Shown: positions 25,422 to 33,336 of the stretch, one piece after another
How the letters are laid out: each line of letters opens with the position of its first letter
Position numbering within the stretch: position 1 is the first letter of the stretch
From: Congzhengia minquanensis
GTDB taxonomy: Bacteria > Bacillota > Clostridia > UBA1381 > UBA9506
DNA: 64,000 bases
Direction of reading: 5' to 3'
Assembly: GCF_014384785.1 (NCBI RefSeq)
Contig: NZ_JACRSU010000001.1
Coordinates: 868,001-932,000 of the forward strand
The notes under the pieces: generated by a model
What the model was told of the DNA's origin: nothing
Seen by the model: the letters and a program-made list of their open reading frames with translations, nothing else
Database searches by the model: none
Made by a program: the position numbers and the translations under genes

Positions 25422-25777
25422 GTTTTCGTCACCTCGCCTCCGCAGGCAGCGGCAGTTATGGAGAGCAAATCCCCCAGCCTGTCCGCCTTCATGCGTTCAA
25501 ACCACATTCTGCCGCGAATACCGCTGTCTTTTCCTTCATAATACTGTTTTCTCGCATAGGGCACGCCATAGCAAACCTCGCCGCTGCCAATCACAGAAGA
25601 CGCCGCGCTTTGCATCAGCGCCCCGGTTTTAAACGGCACATAGGGCATGCAAAAGTCAACCGCCGCGCGGTCTAACGCCTGCTGGGCGCGGCCGCCGTCG
25701 CTTAATCCCCGCTCCGCCAGCAGTGCGGAAGCATCTTTAAAACCAGAATTCATGTCAAGCACAATGGAAAAGGCCAT
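25418..25777 (-). CDS. Phage minor capsid protein 2-like head-tail joining protein
   Basis: 119 residues from the ATG at 25777 (MAFSIVLDMNSGFKDASALL), chosen because the homologous region starts there; an upstream extension in frame overlaps the preceding gene and is not conserved-looking. VPFKTGALMQSA and VCYGVPYARKQYYE are typical of Minor_capsid_2/HK97 gp10-like proteins that complete the neck. Confidence 0.75.
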   Translation of the reverse strand: MAFSIVLDMNSGFKDASALLAERGLSDGGRAQQALDRAAVDFCMPYVPFKTGALMQSAASSVIGSGEVCYGVPYARKQYYEGKDSGIRGRMWFERMKADRLGDLLSITAAACGGEVTKT

Positions 25778-25778
25778 C

Positions 25779-26183
25779 TCACTTCGCCTCGATTCTAACA
25801 TGGGGGTTTGCCCCCCGCAAATTGTGGGAAAAGCCCAAAACTTTGTGGCAGCAGGCCCTGTCCGGCTTGCTGAATTCCGATTTCCCAATAAACACGTAGT
25901 CGCCCACGTCCACCTCCACCGAATCAGCGCCATCGTTGTAAAATATATCCGTAGCGCTATCCGAAGCTGCCGTGCCGCTGTTCAAACCGGCCGTGCTGCT
26001 ATTCAAACCGGCTTTGCCGGCGATGGGAATTCTAATTTTCACCAAAGAATCCATCACCAGGCCGCCCTCGCTTACCGCGGCCAAAACCGCCTTGTGCACA
26101 GAGGCACGCGGAAAATACACGCGGGAAAAACGCTCGCTTTCCCCGTCATAGTGGTAAAGCGTAATGCTCTTGTTTGTACGCAT
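25779..26183 (-). CDS. Phage minor capsid protein 1-like head closure protein with heptad insertion
   Basis: 134 residues with the Minor_capsid_1 layout (YFPRASVHKAVLAAVSEGGL, then VDVGDYVFIGKSE and GANPHVRIEAK). Residues about 54-72 hold an insertion made of the heptad AGLNSST / AGLNSGT, coded by a 21-bp DNA repeat at 25972-26013 that also occurs in the portal gene. The insertion lies in a probable loop. Otherwise an ordinary head closure protein. Confidence 0.72.
   Translation of the reverse strand: MRTNKSITLYHYDGESERFSRVYFPRASVHKAVLAAVSEGGLVMDSLVKIRIPIAGKAGLNSSTAGLNSGTAASDSATDIFYNDGADSVEVDVGDYVFIGKSEFSKPDRACCHKVLGFSHNLRGANPHVRIEAK
25972..26013. repeat. 21-bp tandem repeat, two units, in the minor capsid 1 gene
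   Basis: Two units of the form GTGCYGCTRTTCAAACCGGC plus one base. The same repeat, with changes in the middle, is found at 28260-28301 in the portal gene. Confidence 0.75.
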
Positions 26184-26226
26184 AAAAAACTCCTTTCCGC
26201 CAATAGCTCAGCGGGAACCATCTATG

Positions 26227-26568
26227 TCAAATCCCCCTGTATAAAAGCCCGGTCTGCTCTAAAAATCCTGCGGCAACGGCGGCGGCAGCTTTTTCCACAG
26301 CCGTATTGCTGTAAGAAACGCTGTAGCCGTCGTTGTTCTCCGAGGCAATGCCAAACCGCGCGCTTTTTAAATAGAACAGCTCCGCAATTTCACAGGCGCA
26401 CCGTGCAAGATTTTCCGTGTCCTTCGCCTCGCCCAGCCGTCCCATGGTCAGGGCGGACAAAAACGCCTCGGCTTTACTGAGACAGGCCGCAAACTTCCCT
26501 TCGGGAATCAGGGCCTCCGTGGAAACGTTGTAAAGCTGTTCATAATCGCTGTACGATATGGAAATCAT
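26227..26568 (-). CDS. Phage head-tail connector protein
   Basis: 113 residues, mainly helical (ISYSDYEQLYNVSTEALIPE, then KAEAFLSALTMGRLGEA and LARCACEIAELFYL), matching gp6-like head-tail connectors that bind under the portal. It lies 14 nt after the capsid gene in the standard order. Assignment rests on fold pattern and position. Confidence 0.65.
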   Translation of the reverse strand: MISISYSDYEQLYNVSTEALIPEGKFAACLSKAEAFLSALTMGRLGEAKDTENLARCACEIAELFYLKSARFGIASENNDGYSVSYSNTAVEKAAAAVAAGFLEQTGLLYRGI

Positions 26569-26582
26569 AACGCCCCGCCCCC

Positions 26583-27461
26583 TTAGGTAGTGGACTTATG
26601 AACATAAACGCCGGCTTTTTTGTTGTCGTAAACAAAGCTGTCGTGGTAGAGCCTGAACTGGAACTTCCACATGTCCATTGCCTGGTTCTCGTCAGGAGAG
26701 AAAATTTTCGGCATACAGAACTTTTTCGCCTGCAAAACAGCGGAGGGCTGCACAATCATAAAGTTAATGCTCTTCGCACTTGTCGCCTTATCATAACCCC
26801 AGTCGGTTGTGCCGTCGTTTAAGGTAACCGCGGTGTAAAACCTGGATTTCGGAACATACACAATGGGCATGTTGTTATAGTTGAACAGCAGGGAATTAAT
26901 CGCCGCGTCGCTGCCCCAGGTGCGGGAAAACGCCTCGTTAATTTTGGGCTTTAATTCCGAATTAATGAACAAAATTCTGCCGTCCTCCGGCACTTCATTT
27001 TCGTCCATTGCACGAACCGCCTCGTCTAACGCCGCCACAATGGTATCTTTGGTAAGCACCGCCGCGTCGGTTGTCAAAACGTCTTCGGTAGACGCATATT
27101 TCGCAAACCGATAGGCGTCTAATTCCGGGCACACCCAGTCGCGCATAAACTGTCCTGTCACAGCGCCAAAGGCAAGCCCTAAGGTCTCCTCGTCGTCCAT
27201 GCGGTCAATGGAAAACTCCTTGCCGCGTTCCTCCGTAAGCTTTAACGTCTCCCAAACGGCAGTCACATCGCCTTTCGGATATCCTGTTGTTCTGGAGTAA
27301 TCCCCCAGCCCCGTTGTTGAAACCTTCAGCACCTTCACTTCGTTGGCCCCTGTAAAATCGGCCTGAGAAGCGGTGTCCATCAACGCTGTTGCCGACGCCG
27401 CCTTATAGGTTTCGTCAATAACAGGCAGAAATTTTTGTGCCAGTGTAATTGAATTTGCCAT
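26583..27461 (-). CDS. Phage major capsid protein
   Basis: 292 residues: MANSITLAQKFLPVIDETYK, LKLTEERGKEFSIDRMDDEE, VCPELDAYRFAKYA and a C-terminal DMWKFQFRLYHDSFVYDNKK. This is the capsid type of Clostridia siphoviruses that use a separate GP20-type scaffold rather than a cleaved delta domain, consistent with the scaffold gene just upstream. AAAGGATG precedes the ATG. Confidence 0.85.
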   Translation of the reverse strand: MANSITLAQKFLPVIDETYKAASATALMDTASQADFTGANEVKVLKVSTTGLGDYSRTTGYPKGDVTAVWETLKLTEERGKEFSIDRMDDEETLGLAFGAVTGQFMRDWVCPELDAYRFAKYASTEDVLTTDAAVLTKDTIVAALDEAVRAMDENEVPEDGRILFINSELKPKINEAFSRTWGSDAAINSLLFNYNNMPIVYVPKSRFYTAVTLNDGTTDWGYDKATSAKSINFMIVQPSAVLQAKKFCMPKIFSPDENQAMDMWKFQFRLYHDSFVYDNKKAGVYVHKSTT

Positions 27462-27491
27462 AATACATCATCATCCTTTCTAACTGTAATG

Positions 27492-28058
27492 TTACTTTTT
27501 CGTCAGCCCGGCCGCCTCCCGGGCGGAGGCAACAAAGCCGTCCGTCACGGGAAACGCCGCGCCCTGGGCAAGGGCGGTAGAAGCGGCCCCCCTGCCAAAC
27601 AAAAAACCATTGTCTGCACGAAGGGACTCCAGCTGCTGGGAAAGTCCCGAAAGCCCGCCGTTTTCATCCAGCTCTAAGCTGTCTAAATCCAGCAGCGCAC
27701 GAACTGCCTTTGTGTTTTTCGCGCCGCTTCTTTCCAGGGCCAAATCCAGCGCGCCGTTAAACTTTGCCTGCTTAACCTCTGTTTTCAGCGCCTCCGTGTC
27801 CTTGTCATACTTTTGTTTCAGCTCTGCCAGCTTTTGCTCCGGCCCGTCCGGGTCGTCCTCAGAATGTTGTGAAGACAGCAGCTCCTTAAGCCGCTTTGCC
27901 TCGGCTTCCAAATCGCAAAACTTTGCCTTGCTGACATACTTTCCCTCCGAAAGGTCGGCCAGCTTCACTTGGTTTTCCGGGTGCTCCCGGTTATACCTGC
28001 CAATCCTCTCAGAAACGTCGGCGAACGAATCGCCCAACACATTTTTTAAAAACTCCAT
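27492..28058 (-). CDS. Phage scaffolding protein, GP20 family
   Basis: 188 residues. The central part (about 45-100) is a Lys/Glu-rich coiled coil (DLEAEAKRLKELL, then KLAELKQKYDKDTEALK). The motif FNGALDLALERSGAKNTKAV matches phage minor structural GP20 proteins. It guides capsid assembly and is removed before packaging. Lies between portal and capsid genes as expected. Confidence 0.85.
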   Translation of the reverse strand: MEFLKNVLGDSFADVSERIGRYNREHPENQVKLADLSEGKYVSKAKFCDLEAEAKRLKELLSSQHSEDDPDGPEQKLAELKQKYDKDTEALKTEVKQAKFNGALDLALERSGAKNTKAVRALLDLDSLELDENGGLSGLSQQLESLRADNGFLFGRGAASTALAQGAAFPVTDGFVASAREAAGLTKK

Positions 28059-28174
28059 ATGTCCTCCATGCCGCTGTTTTTAAACGTGGTGCCCCCACAG
28101 ACAGCAAAAGTTTATATCCCATTTTGCAAGGGAAAACTAAATAAAATCTAAAAATTTTTGTAACAAAAATTTTT

Positions 28175-29650
28175 TTAACGGTTGGTTTTGTTTTTTCCGC
28201 CAGTCTTCAAGCCGGCTTTTCCGGTTTTTAACTCGCCTTTGTCTGCATGCAGCCCGGCTGTGCCGGAACTCAAACCGGCCGTGCCGGAACCCAAACTGGC
28301 CGCGCTGCTGTCGGCAGACTGTTTTGGCGGCTGCGCCTCACAAAGCGGCCTTGCCGCCCGCTCCCTTGCCTGCTCTTCCGACTCGTTAAACCACCACATG
28401 CGAAATTCAAAGGGCTGCATCAGCCCGGCGGAAACCAGCTTTAAGTTCTGTTCAAACTCGGTGGACGTGTCGTGAATAATGCTGTCGTCAAAATCCACCT
28501 TCACTGCAAGACCGCGCGTATCCTTGCCGTCTAAAAACAGCACCGCCCGCACAAGATCGCAAATAGCGCGGTTTAAAATAATTTCATGCTTTTTCAGGTT
28601 CTGATAAAGGGCGCTCTCCTCAGAAATCACCTCGGTGGCGGTTTTCACACCGCCCCGGTCGTAGGTGTAGCGCTCCGACCCCAAACCGCACAAATCCGAC
28701 AAAAGATTTAAATTCTGCTTCAGCCCCTCGGTGTGCTCCGCGGCCCGAATTTCCATGTTAATCTCTTTTAAATCGGTAATATTCTTATCTGTAAAGGCAT
28801 AAAACTCGGTGTCGTTGTCGTCAAACACCGGGGCAAAACCAGTATCGCTGCTGTTTAACTGGGCCATGCCCACCGGCACCACAATCCGCTTTTTGCCCAA
28901 ACGAAACTCGTTCTGATAGCTGTCATAAACCAAATCCACGCCCTTTAACACGTCAACGGCGTTGGCAAACACCGAAATTCCCATGGGATTGTCCAAATTC
29001 ACGCTGTTCACAATGTTTGGCGTCACAATCTGAAACAACGGTGCCTCCGAGCCGGTGTAAAAATCTGCCTCCACCTGTTCCGGAAGCGGCAGGGGCTGAT
29101 GGTTTTTCGCGTCAAACAACCGGTTGTGAATCACATAAGCGCCGTCCTCCAGCACATGAATCTGCAAATATAAACTTGTCTTTCCGTCAATCACCTTTAA
29201 GCTGCCGAAAGCGCACTCGTTAATCTCACCGTTGTCCCAGGACAAAGGATAAATCATATCGGCCCGAATATAGTCAATGCCAATCGTTCCGTTGTCAATA
29301 AACTCCACAAACGCGCCGGTGCCCAAAGCAAAGGAAAGCTCTAAAAGCTGGTTGCCGCACACCCTGAAATTGTTTTCCTCCAAAATCTCTTTTGCCCGAA
29401 GGGTCAGCGCCTCGTTTTCTGTGGAAAACTCCACCTTTTCATTTAAAAGCAAATTGGCCCAGTCCTCACAAACCTTTTTGGCCATTCCCAGGGTAGCGCG
29501 CTCCCGGCGCACCTTTTTCTTGCCGTTATACTGGCTGTAGCTGTGAAATTTCGCCACCTTCCCCTTATACCACTGAAGCCATTCCGAAATCTGCTCTCCA
29601 AAGCCCAAATCAACGGTTTCAAATCCTAATTTTCTTAAACATTCCCGCAT
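28175..29650 (-). CDS. Phage portal protein, SPP1 Gp6-like
   Basis: 491 residues from the ATG at 29650 with GGGGTGAAGAA upstream; an earlier TTG at 29668 overlaps the terminase stop. Portal marks include KVCEDWANLLLNEKVEF, GTGAFVEFIDNG, YDRGGVKTATEVISEESALY and a helical crown. The last 50 residues are a low-complexity tail with AGLSSGT heptads and KTGKAGLKTGGKNK, coded in part by the 21-bp repeat at 28260-28301. The portal forms the dodecameric DNA channel. Confidence 0.88.
   Translation of the reverse strand: MRECLRKLGFETVDLGFGEQISEWLQWYKGKVAKFHSYSQYNGKKKVRRERATLGMAKKVCEDWANLLLNEKVEFSTENEALTLRAKEILEENNFRVCGNQLLELSFALGTGAFVEFIDNGTIGIDYIRADMIYPLSWDNGEINECAFGSLKVIDGKTSLYLQIHVLEDGAYVIHNRLFDAKNHQPLPLPEQVEADFYTGSEAPLFQIVTPNIVNSVNLDNPMGISVFANAVDVLKGVDLVYDSYQNEFRLGKKRIVVPVGMAQLNSSDTGFAPVFDDNDTEFYAFTDKNITDLKEINMEIRAAEHTEGLKQNLNLLSDLCGLGSERYTYDRGGVKTATEVISEESALYQNLKKHEIILNRAICDLVRAVLFLDGKDTRGLAVKVDFDDSIIHDTSTEFEQNLKLVSAGLMQPFEFRMWWFNESEEQARERAARPLCEAQPPKQSADSSAASLGSGTAGLSSGTAGLHADKGELKTGKAGLKTGGKNKTNR
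28260..28301. repeat. 21-bp tandem repeat, two units, in the portal gene
   Basis: Two units of the form GTGCCGGAACYCAAACYGGC plus one base, in frame with the AGLSSGT heptad at the protein's C-terminus. Related to the repeat at 25972-26013. Confidence 0.75.
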
Positions 29651-29654
29651 TTCT

Positions 29655-30884
29655 TCACCCCATGTCAATTAAATCGTTCCTATAGTTTTCTGTTGCATAC
29701 TCCAAAGCGTCCAAGCTGTCCACATTGAAAGACCCGTCGTCCAAACGCCTGTCCTCCAGGCTGTTGTCGTCCCACACGGCGGAGCACAGCGCGTCTGTCA
29801 CATGCACGCAGTGCTCCAGCACGAAAAACCGCCCGTAAGACATCAAACTGTTAAAAAGCCGAATCCGGTCAACAATCGGCCCTTTGATGGCGTTGCGCAC
29901 GTTTAAGGCCAACCTCTCTTTCGCCGCGGCGTTTTCCAGCCCGCGAATCAACGTGGTTTCGGCGTTGTCGCACCAGGCGTCGTAAAGCCGGTAGCTCTCC
30001 TTGCTTTTCCGAATAAAGTTAACAAAATGCTCCTCTAATTCCGCGGGGCTGATTTTGTCCTTCAAATAAAACTCGTCCAGCACCACAACCTCTTTTAAAC
30101 CCTTTGTAAACCCGGTTAAAACAAAGGCCGTGGCCGACTTGTTTCCGCCAAAATCCACCCCAACCGAGGCGAAGGCAATTTCCGGCGGCTCGGCGAGCAA
30201 AAACCGATTGGTGCTATCGGCAAACAGCTTATATATCGCACCTTCCGCAGCCACCCAGCGGCCCAAAATGAACCGCTCATAAAACACGCCGGTAAATTCC
30301 TTTTTCAGCCCCGCCACATACGCAGGCGGCAAAAAGCTGTTGTCGTCAATCAAAAACTCCTCTAAAAACAAATCCAGCTCCCCGGCCCGGTCCAAATACT
30401 TCTTCTTAATATAATGCCGGGGGTTGTCCGGATTGGTGGTGGCAAACAGCTTTGCCCCCGGTTCAGACAACCGGGAAAGCAGCATGGTAAAAAAATCCTC
30501 CGCAATCAGCGTCAGCTCGTCCACATAGGCGCCGCCCAGCGTCAAACCGCGGATTTTGCCCTCAGCGCGGGAGTCGCTGGCGCCTTCAAGCACAATCTTC
30601 CTGCCAAACAGCCTCCCCTGCTTCAGTGAAAGACTATACGTAAAATTTGCCTCCCCCACCAGCGAAACCAGCAAATCCAAACAGTTCCGCTTCAGCGATG
30701 TCAGCGTCTTGGCCGCCATCAAATAAACCCGGTCTTTCGGGCTTACCAAAACCCAAAAGGCCCATAAAACAAGACTGATCCAGGTCTTCCCCGACCGCAC
30801 CGAGCCGCTTAAAATGTTCAAACGCTTCAGTTTTCCGCTTTTAAAAATTTTGAGCAGCTCCTGCTGTTTTTTCGTAAACGTCAA
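29655..30884 (-). CDS. Phage terminase large subunit
   Basis: 409 residues. ATPase: Walker A SGSVRSGKTW near residues 26-35 and Walker B region AYVDELTLI near 118. Nuclease: VGVDFGGNKSATAF near 235 supplies the first metal-binding Asp, and a later Asp lies in YDAWCDNAE. PBSX/Terminase_3-like. TTG start overlaps the small-subunit stop (TTGA). It packages DNA into the prohead and cuts it. Confidence 0.9.
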   Translation of the reverse strand: MTFTKKQQELLKIFKSGKLKRLNILSGSVRSGKTWISLVLWAFWVLVSPKDRVYLMAAKTLTSLKRNCLDLLVSLVGEANFTYSLSLKQGRLFGRKIVLEGASDSRAEGKIRGLTLGGAYVDELTLIAEDFFTMLLSRLSEPGAKLFATTNPDNPRHYIKKKYLDRAGELDLFLEEFLIDDNSFLPPAYVAGLKKEFTGVFYERFILGRWVAAEGAIYKLFADSTNRFLLAEPPEIAFASVGVDFGGNKSATAFVLTGFTKGLKEVVVLDEFYLKDKISPAELEEHFVNFIRKSKESYRLYDAWCDNAETTLIRGLENAAAKERLALNVRNAIKGPIVDRIRLFNSLMSYGRFFVLEHCVHVTDALCSAVWDDNSLEDRRLDDGSFNVDSLDALEYATENYRNDLIDMG

Positions 30885-31288
30885 AGCTCACACAACCCCT
30901 TCACAAGCGTTTCCAGGCGGCCTGTGTCGCAAGACGTGCCGTCAGTCTTTACCAGCTCTTTTAAATCCTTCACCGACTGCACAAGCTGCCTCAGCCGCTG
31001 TGTGTCAATTTCCCCATCCTTTAAATTGTCAATGGCAAGATTGGTTTTTTCACACAGCTTGTCCGCCAGCAGCCGAATTTCAACCGTCCGGCCGTCCTCC
31101 TGAACCTGCTGATGCGCGGCCTGCCTGCAATCGTTTAAAAGGGACTGCTGCTTTAACGCAAACCAGCCCTCCCGCTTCGAGCGGTAGGCGACCTGCCTGG
31201 GCGAAACCCCGTTTTTCCTTGCAAGCTCCCGCTGGCCGATGTTGGTAGTAACATATTCATTTTTAATTTTCACCCAGTCAATGGCCAA
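30881..31288 (-). CDS. Phage terminase small subunit
   Basis: About 135 residues from the TTG at 31288, which follows AAAGGGGGCGG; an ATG at 31312 in the same frame has a weaker site. The N-terminal part is a helix-turn-helix (DWVKIKNEYVTTNIGQREL, then GVSPRQVAYRSKREGW), the DNA-recognition domain of small terminases, followed by an oligomerisation region. It binds the packaging site; the hairpin-rich stretch directly upstream is a good candidate for that site. Confidence 0.82.
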   Translation of the reverse strand: MAIDWVKIKNEYVTTNIGQRELARKNGVSPRQVAYRSKREGWFALKQQSLLNDCRQAAHQQVQEDGRTVEIRLLADKLCEKTNLAIDNLKDGEIDTQRLRQLVQSVKDLKELVKTDGTSCDTGRLETLVKGLCEL

Positions 31289-31312
31289 ACAATTCCGCCC
31301 CCTTTTTTTCAT

Positions 31313-31711
31313 ATGCCCGCCAACCCATCCGACAGCAATTCCCAACTGCCACACTATCTTTTATTACAGTTTAAAGCATATCACAGGCCCGGCATGACAA
31401 ACAATGACAGCGTCGGAACACGGCTTATTTGCTCGTCTGTGCGGGTTCCCGCACAGAGCTTCGCCTTGCGCCTGTTCCTCCTCTCTTTCCCACAACGCTT
31501 TTTCCCCTTCGGGAGCGTTGCGGGAACCCTGTTTTTCGCAAGCTCCAATAAGCTCCATTCCGCTGTTCGCGGAATATCCGCCCGTTTCGCTGCCGCTCCT
31601 CTTCCCAGCAAAGCCTGTTTCCCTCCGGGGGCTTTGCAGGGGCCCCATCCTTTCCGGGCGGAACACCGCAGTTTCGCCGGTTCCTCCTCTTTCCCACAAC
31701 GCTTTTTCCCC
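31313..31711. other. Hairpin-rich noncoding region upstream of the terminase genes; candidate packaging site
   Basis: About 400 bases with no convincing gene: the open frames here are low complexity, overlap each other and lack ribosome sites. It holds a direct repeat of about 33 bases at 31475-31509 and 31681-31713 (the first copy has an extra CT), and several short inverted repeats, such as GTGCGGG/CCCGCAC at about 31438-31453, CAACGCT/AGCGTTG at about 31494-31520 and ATTCCGC/GCGGAAT near 31557. A repeated, palindromic stretch beside the small terminase gene is what a pac or cos region looks like. Confidence 0.5.
31475..31509. repeat. Direct repeat copy A near the terminase genes
   Basis: Reads TTCCTCCTCTCTTTCCCACA then ACGCTTTTTCCCCTT. 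The second copy at 31681-31713 differs only by loss of a CT. Confidence 0.85.
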
Positions 31712-31713
31712 TT
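31681..31713. repeat. Direct repeat copy B near the terminase genes
   Basis: Same sequence as 31475-31509 minus a CT; it ends within the stop codon of the DUF1492 gene at 31712. Confidence 0.85.
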
Positions 31714-32119
31714 AAAAAATCAGCAGCTCCGCCTCCAGCAGCGCGGCCTTATGCAGCCGATAAACATGCCGCACGTCCACCTCCATCTCTTCGGCAATCT
31801 GCTCCCACGTAAGATAGCTTAAATACCGCAAAGACAAAAGCGTCCGCAGCTCCCGGCTGTCCACCTGCAAAATCATCTCATATGCTTCAATTTTCACTGC
31901 AAACAGCTCCTCTGTCCGCCGTGCAATCCGGTCTGAATAATCCAAATAGCGCACCATAGCATTTTCCGCATAATTTTCTTTCGACGTCTGCACCTTTTCC
32001 CCGTCGAGCCGCGCCGTAATGCTCAGCGCCAAATCCTTTGCCGCCAGCGCTTCTCGTTTTAATGCACGAATTTCTTTGTCAATCTCCCAGGCGCGGCCAA
32101 GCCACTCCTTTGCTGTCAT
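31712..32119 (-). CDS. Phage late regulator, DUF1492/sigma-70 region 4-like
   Basis: 135 residues. The N-terminal part is a coiled coil (EIDKEIRALKREALAAKDLA). The C-terminal part is a sigma region-4-like helix-turn-helix (LLSLRYLSYLTWEQIAEEME, then VDVRHVYRLHKAALLEAE). Proteins of this DUF1492/ArpU-like type sit just before the terminase genes and are thought to activate late transcription. GGGGACGGGGAAT precedes the ATG. Confidence 0.8.
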   Translation of the reverse strand: MTAKEWLGRAWEIDKEIRALKREALAAKDLALSITARLDGEKVQTSKENYAENAMVRYLDYSDRIARRTEELFAVKIEAYEMILQVDSRELRTLLSLRYLSYLTWEQIAEEMEVDVRHVYRLHKAALLEAELLIF

Positions 32120-32137
32120 ATTCCCCGTCCCCCTCTG

Positions 32138-32356
32138 TCAATTTGCCTGTCTTCCGCTGCCCTTGCCAATCTCCCCCGAATCCCCCCGGGAGCGGCCGCC
32201 GTTTTGCTGTTCCGTCTGCCTGCGAAACCTGGCCGTCCGCTTTGCATATTCTGCTGCCGTTTCATAAAAGCTGCACGGGCCGTTTTTGCAAACCGGCTCC
32301 ACCAGCGCCTTACATTCCGTTCCAAAAGGCGCGCACCAATAACAATCCCTATTCAT
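32138..32356 (-). CDS. Small Cys-rich prophage protein
   Basis: 72 residues starting MNRDCYWCAPFGTECKALVE and continuing VCKNGPCSFYET. The five-cysteine pattern, probably metal binding, is a common small protein of Clostridia prophages located between the replication protein and the late regulator. Function unknown. The ATG at 32356 overlaps the end of the replication gene. The C-terminal 30 residues are a low-complexity Arg/Gly/Gln tail. Confidence 0.7.
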   Translation of the reverse strand: MNRDCYWCAPFGTECKALVEPVCKNGPCSFYETAAEYAKRTARFRRQTEQQNGGRSRGDSGEIGKGSGRQAN

Positions 32357-32927
32357 CCGTTTCAAGTTCCATTTCTCCTTCCCGAAGCCGTTTTGTCACA
32401 CTTAAAAACGTCTTCCGTTCAATGTCGTCATAGTCATACCGGCTGCGAAAAACAGCTTTGTTTCCTTTTGTGCCTTCATTATATTTTGTTATCTTTCTAT
32501 CTTTATAGGTACGCCCCCAGGCGCACCCGCCGTTTGCCCGCGGGCCAACACCCTGTGGGCCAAGAGGCTCACCCTGGGTATTCCAATGAACAGGCCCCGC
32601 GCCGCTTTTCCAACTGTCATAGTTTTTGTTAAAGCGGTAGCGTTTCGGAGCCCGCCCGCCGCCGTCCGGCCCGGGCAAAACCGCCGAAACAAGCCCCAGC
32701 TCCTCCAGCCTTCGCATCTGGCGGGAAATGGTAGACTTATTCCCCCGAAGCATTTTTGCAAGATAGGAAAGCGGCAGCGCACACTCTTTGCTGTGATATC
32801 CATAACTGTTCCGCCACAAAAGAAGCAAAATCCGAAGCTGGGTGCCGTTTAAAGAAGCTCCCGCCACAGCCTCTAAAATCTCGTTTGAAATGGGTGTAAA
32901 CCCGTTTTCTTTCTGAGGACTGGCCAT
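32349..32927 (-). CDS. Phage replication protein O-like (phage_rep_O N-terminal domain)
   Basis: 192 residues. Residues 8-100 match the phage replication protein O N-terminal domain: GFTPISNEILEAVAGASLNG, LLLWRNSYGYHSKE, then SYLAKMLRGNKSTISRQMRR, a winged helix. It binds the phage origin. The usual partner (DnaC-like loader or helicase) is missing from the window, so either the host supplies the rest or replication functions have been lost. Confidence 0.82.
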   Translation of the reverse strand: MASPQKENGFTPISNEILEAVAGASLNGTQLRILLLLWRNSYGYHSKECALPLSYLAKMLRGNKSTISRQMRRLEELGLVSAVLPGPDGGGRAPKRYRFNKNYDSWKSGAGPVHWNTQGEPLGPQGVGPRANGGCAWGRTYKDRKITKYNEGTKGNKAVFRSRYDYDDIERKTFLSVTKRLREGEMELETDE

Positions 32928-32933
32928 AAAAAC

Positions 32934-33092
32934 TCACTCCTTCACCTTCAGGCTCCCGCCAATCCGTTCTAAAAACTCCCTGGTTCCCATGTTCATGTAA
33001 CACTCGTCGCACAAGGCAATGCACCCCACACAAACATAGGTTTCCAACCTTACAATCCTCCGTTTGCACTTGTCACAAAAAATTGGTCTCAA
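32934..33092 (-). CDS. Short six-cysteine zinc-ribbon-like prophage protein
   Basis: 52 codons from a TTG at 33092 (RPIFCDKCKRRIVRLETYVC, then VGCIALCDECYMNMG) to the TGA at 32934. Three CxxC pairs at Cys6/9, 21/24 and 28/31 point to zinc binding. It starts the leftward early transcript and ends 6 nt before the replication gene. The ribosome site (GAGGGGG) is only 2 nt from the TTG, so the exact start is uncertain. The cysteine spacing makes it likely to be a real gene despite the short length. Confidence 0.55.
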   Translation of the reverse strand: MRPIFCDKCKRRIVRLETYVCVGCIALCDECYMNMGTREFLERIGGSLKVKE

Positions 33093-33155
33093 AACCCCCT
33101 CACACCCTTTCTTTCCGGCGCCATTTGCGGCAAACGCCGCTTCAAACTGCCGTTT

Positions 33156-33300
33156 GTTTCATTTTTGGGACTACATCTCTAAAAAAATAACCCCGTTTCA
33201 TTTTTGGGACAAGTCAATCATAGCACAATAATATTACATTGTCAACCCATTTTTGAAACTTTTTCCTCCAAAACGAAAAAAGTTGTTGCATTTTTGGGAT
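33156..33300. promoter_or_regulatory. Repressor operator cluster, four sites
   Basis: Four related sites: GTTTCATTTTTGGGAC at 33156-33171 and 33195-33210, GTTGCATTTTTGGGAT at 33285-33300, and CCCATTTTTGAAAC in inverted order at 33246-33259. The outer bases GTTTCA and TGGG are kept with an A/T centre. The last site covers the -35 region of the repressor promoter and the third adjoins the -35 box of the leftward promoter, as expected of a phage switch controlled by the S24-type repressor next door. Confidence 0.75.
33217..33245 (-). promoter_or_regulatory. Leftward prophage early promoter
   Basis: Minus strand TTGACA (33240-33245), 17-nt spacer, TATGAT (33217-33222). It fires into the zinc-ribbon and replication genes and lies among the repressor operators. 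Confidence 0.8.
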
Positions 33301-33314
33301 GAATAAGTTATACT
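33286..33314 (+). promoter_or_regulatory. Repressor maintenance promoter
   Basis: TTGCAT (33286-33291), 17-nt spacer, TATACT (33309-33314). The operator at 33285-33300 overlaps the -35 box, so the repressor probably limits its own synthesis. Confidence 0.75.
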
Positions 33315-33336
33315 GAACATAAAAGGCGGTGAAACC

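Noticed and set aside
31364..31715. Open frames of about 76-111 codons upstream of the terminase genes
   Set aside because: They overlap each other on both strands, are low complexity and have no ribosome site; they come from the repeat and hairpin region.
32737..33069. 110-codon minus-strand frame over the replication gene start
   Set aside because: Its second half is an out-of-frame reading of the phage_rep_O domain gene; the real small gene here is the cysteine-rich frame at 32934-33092.
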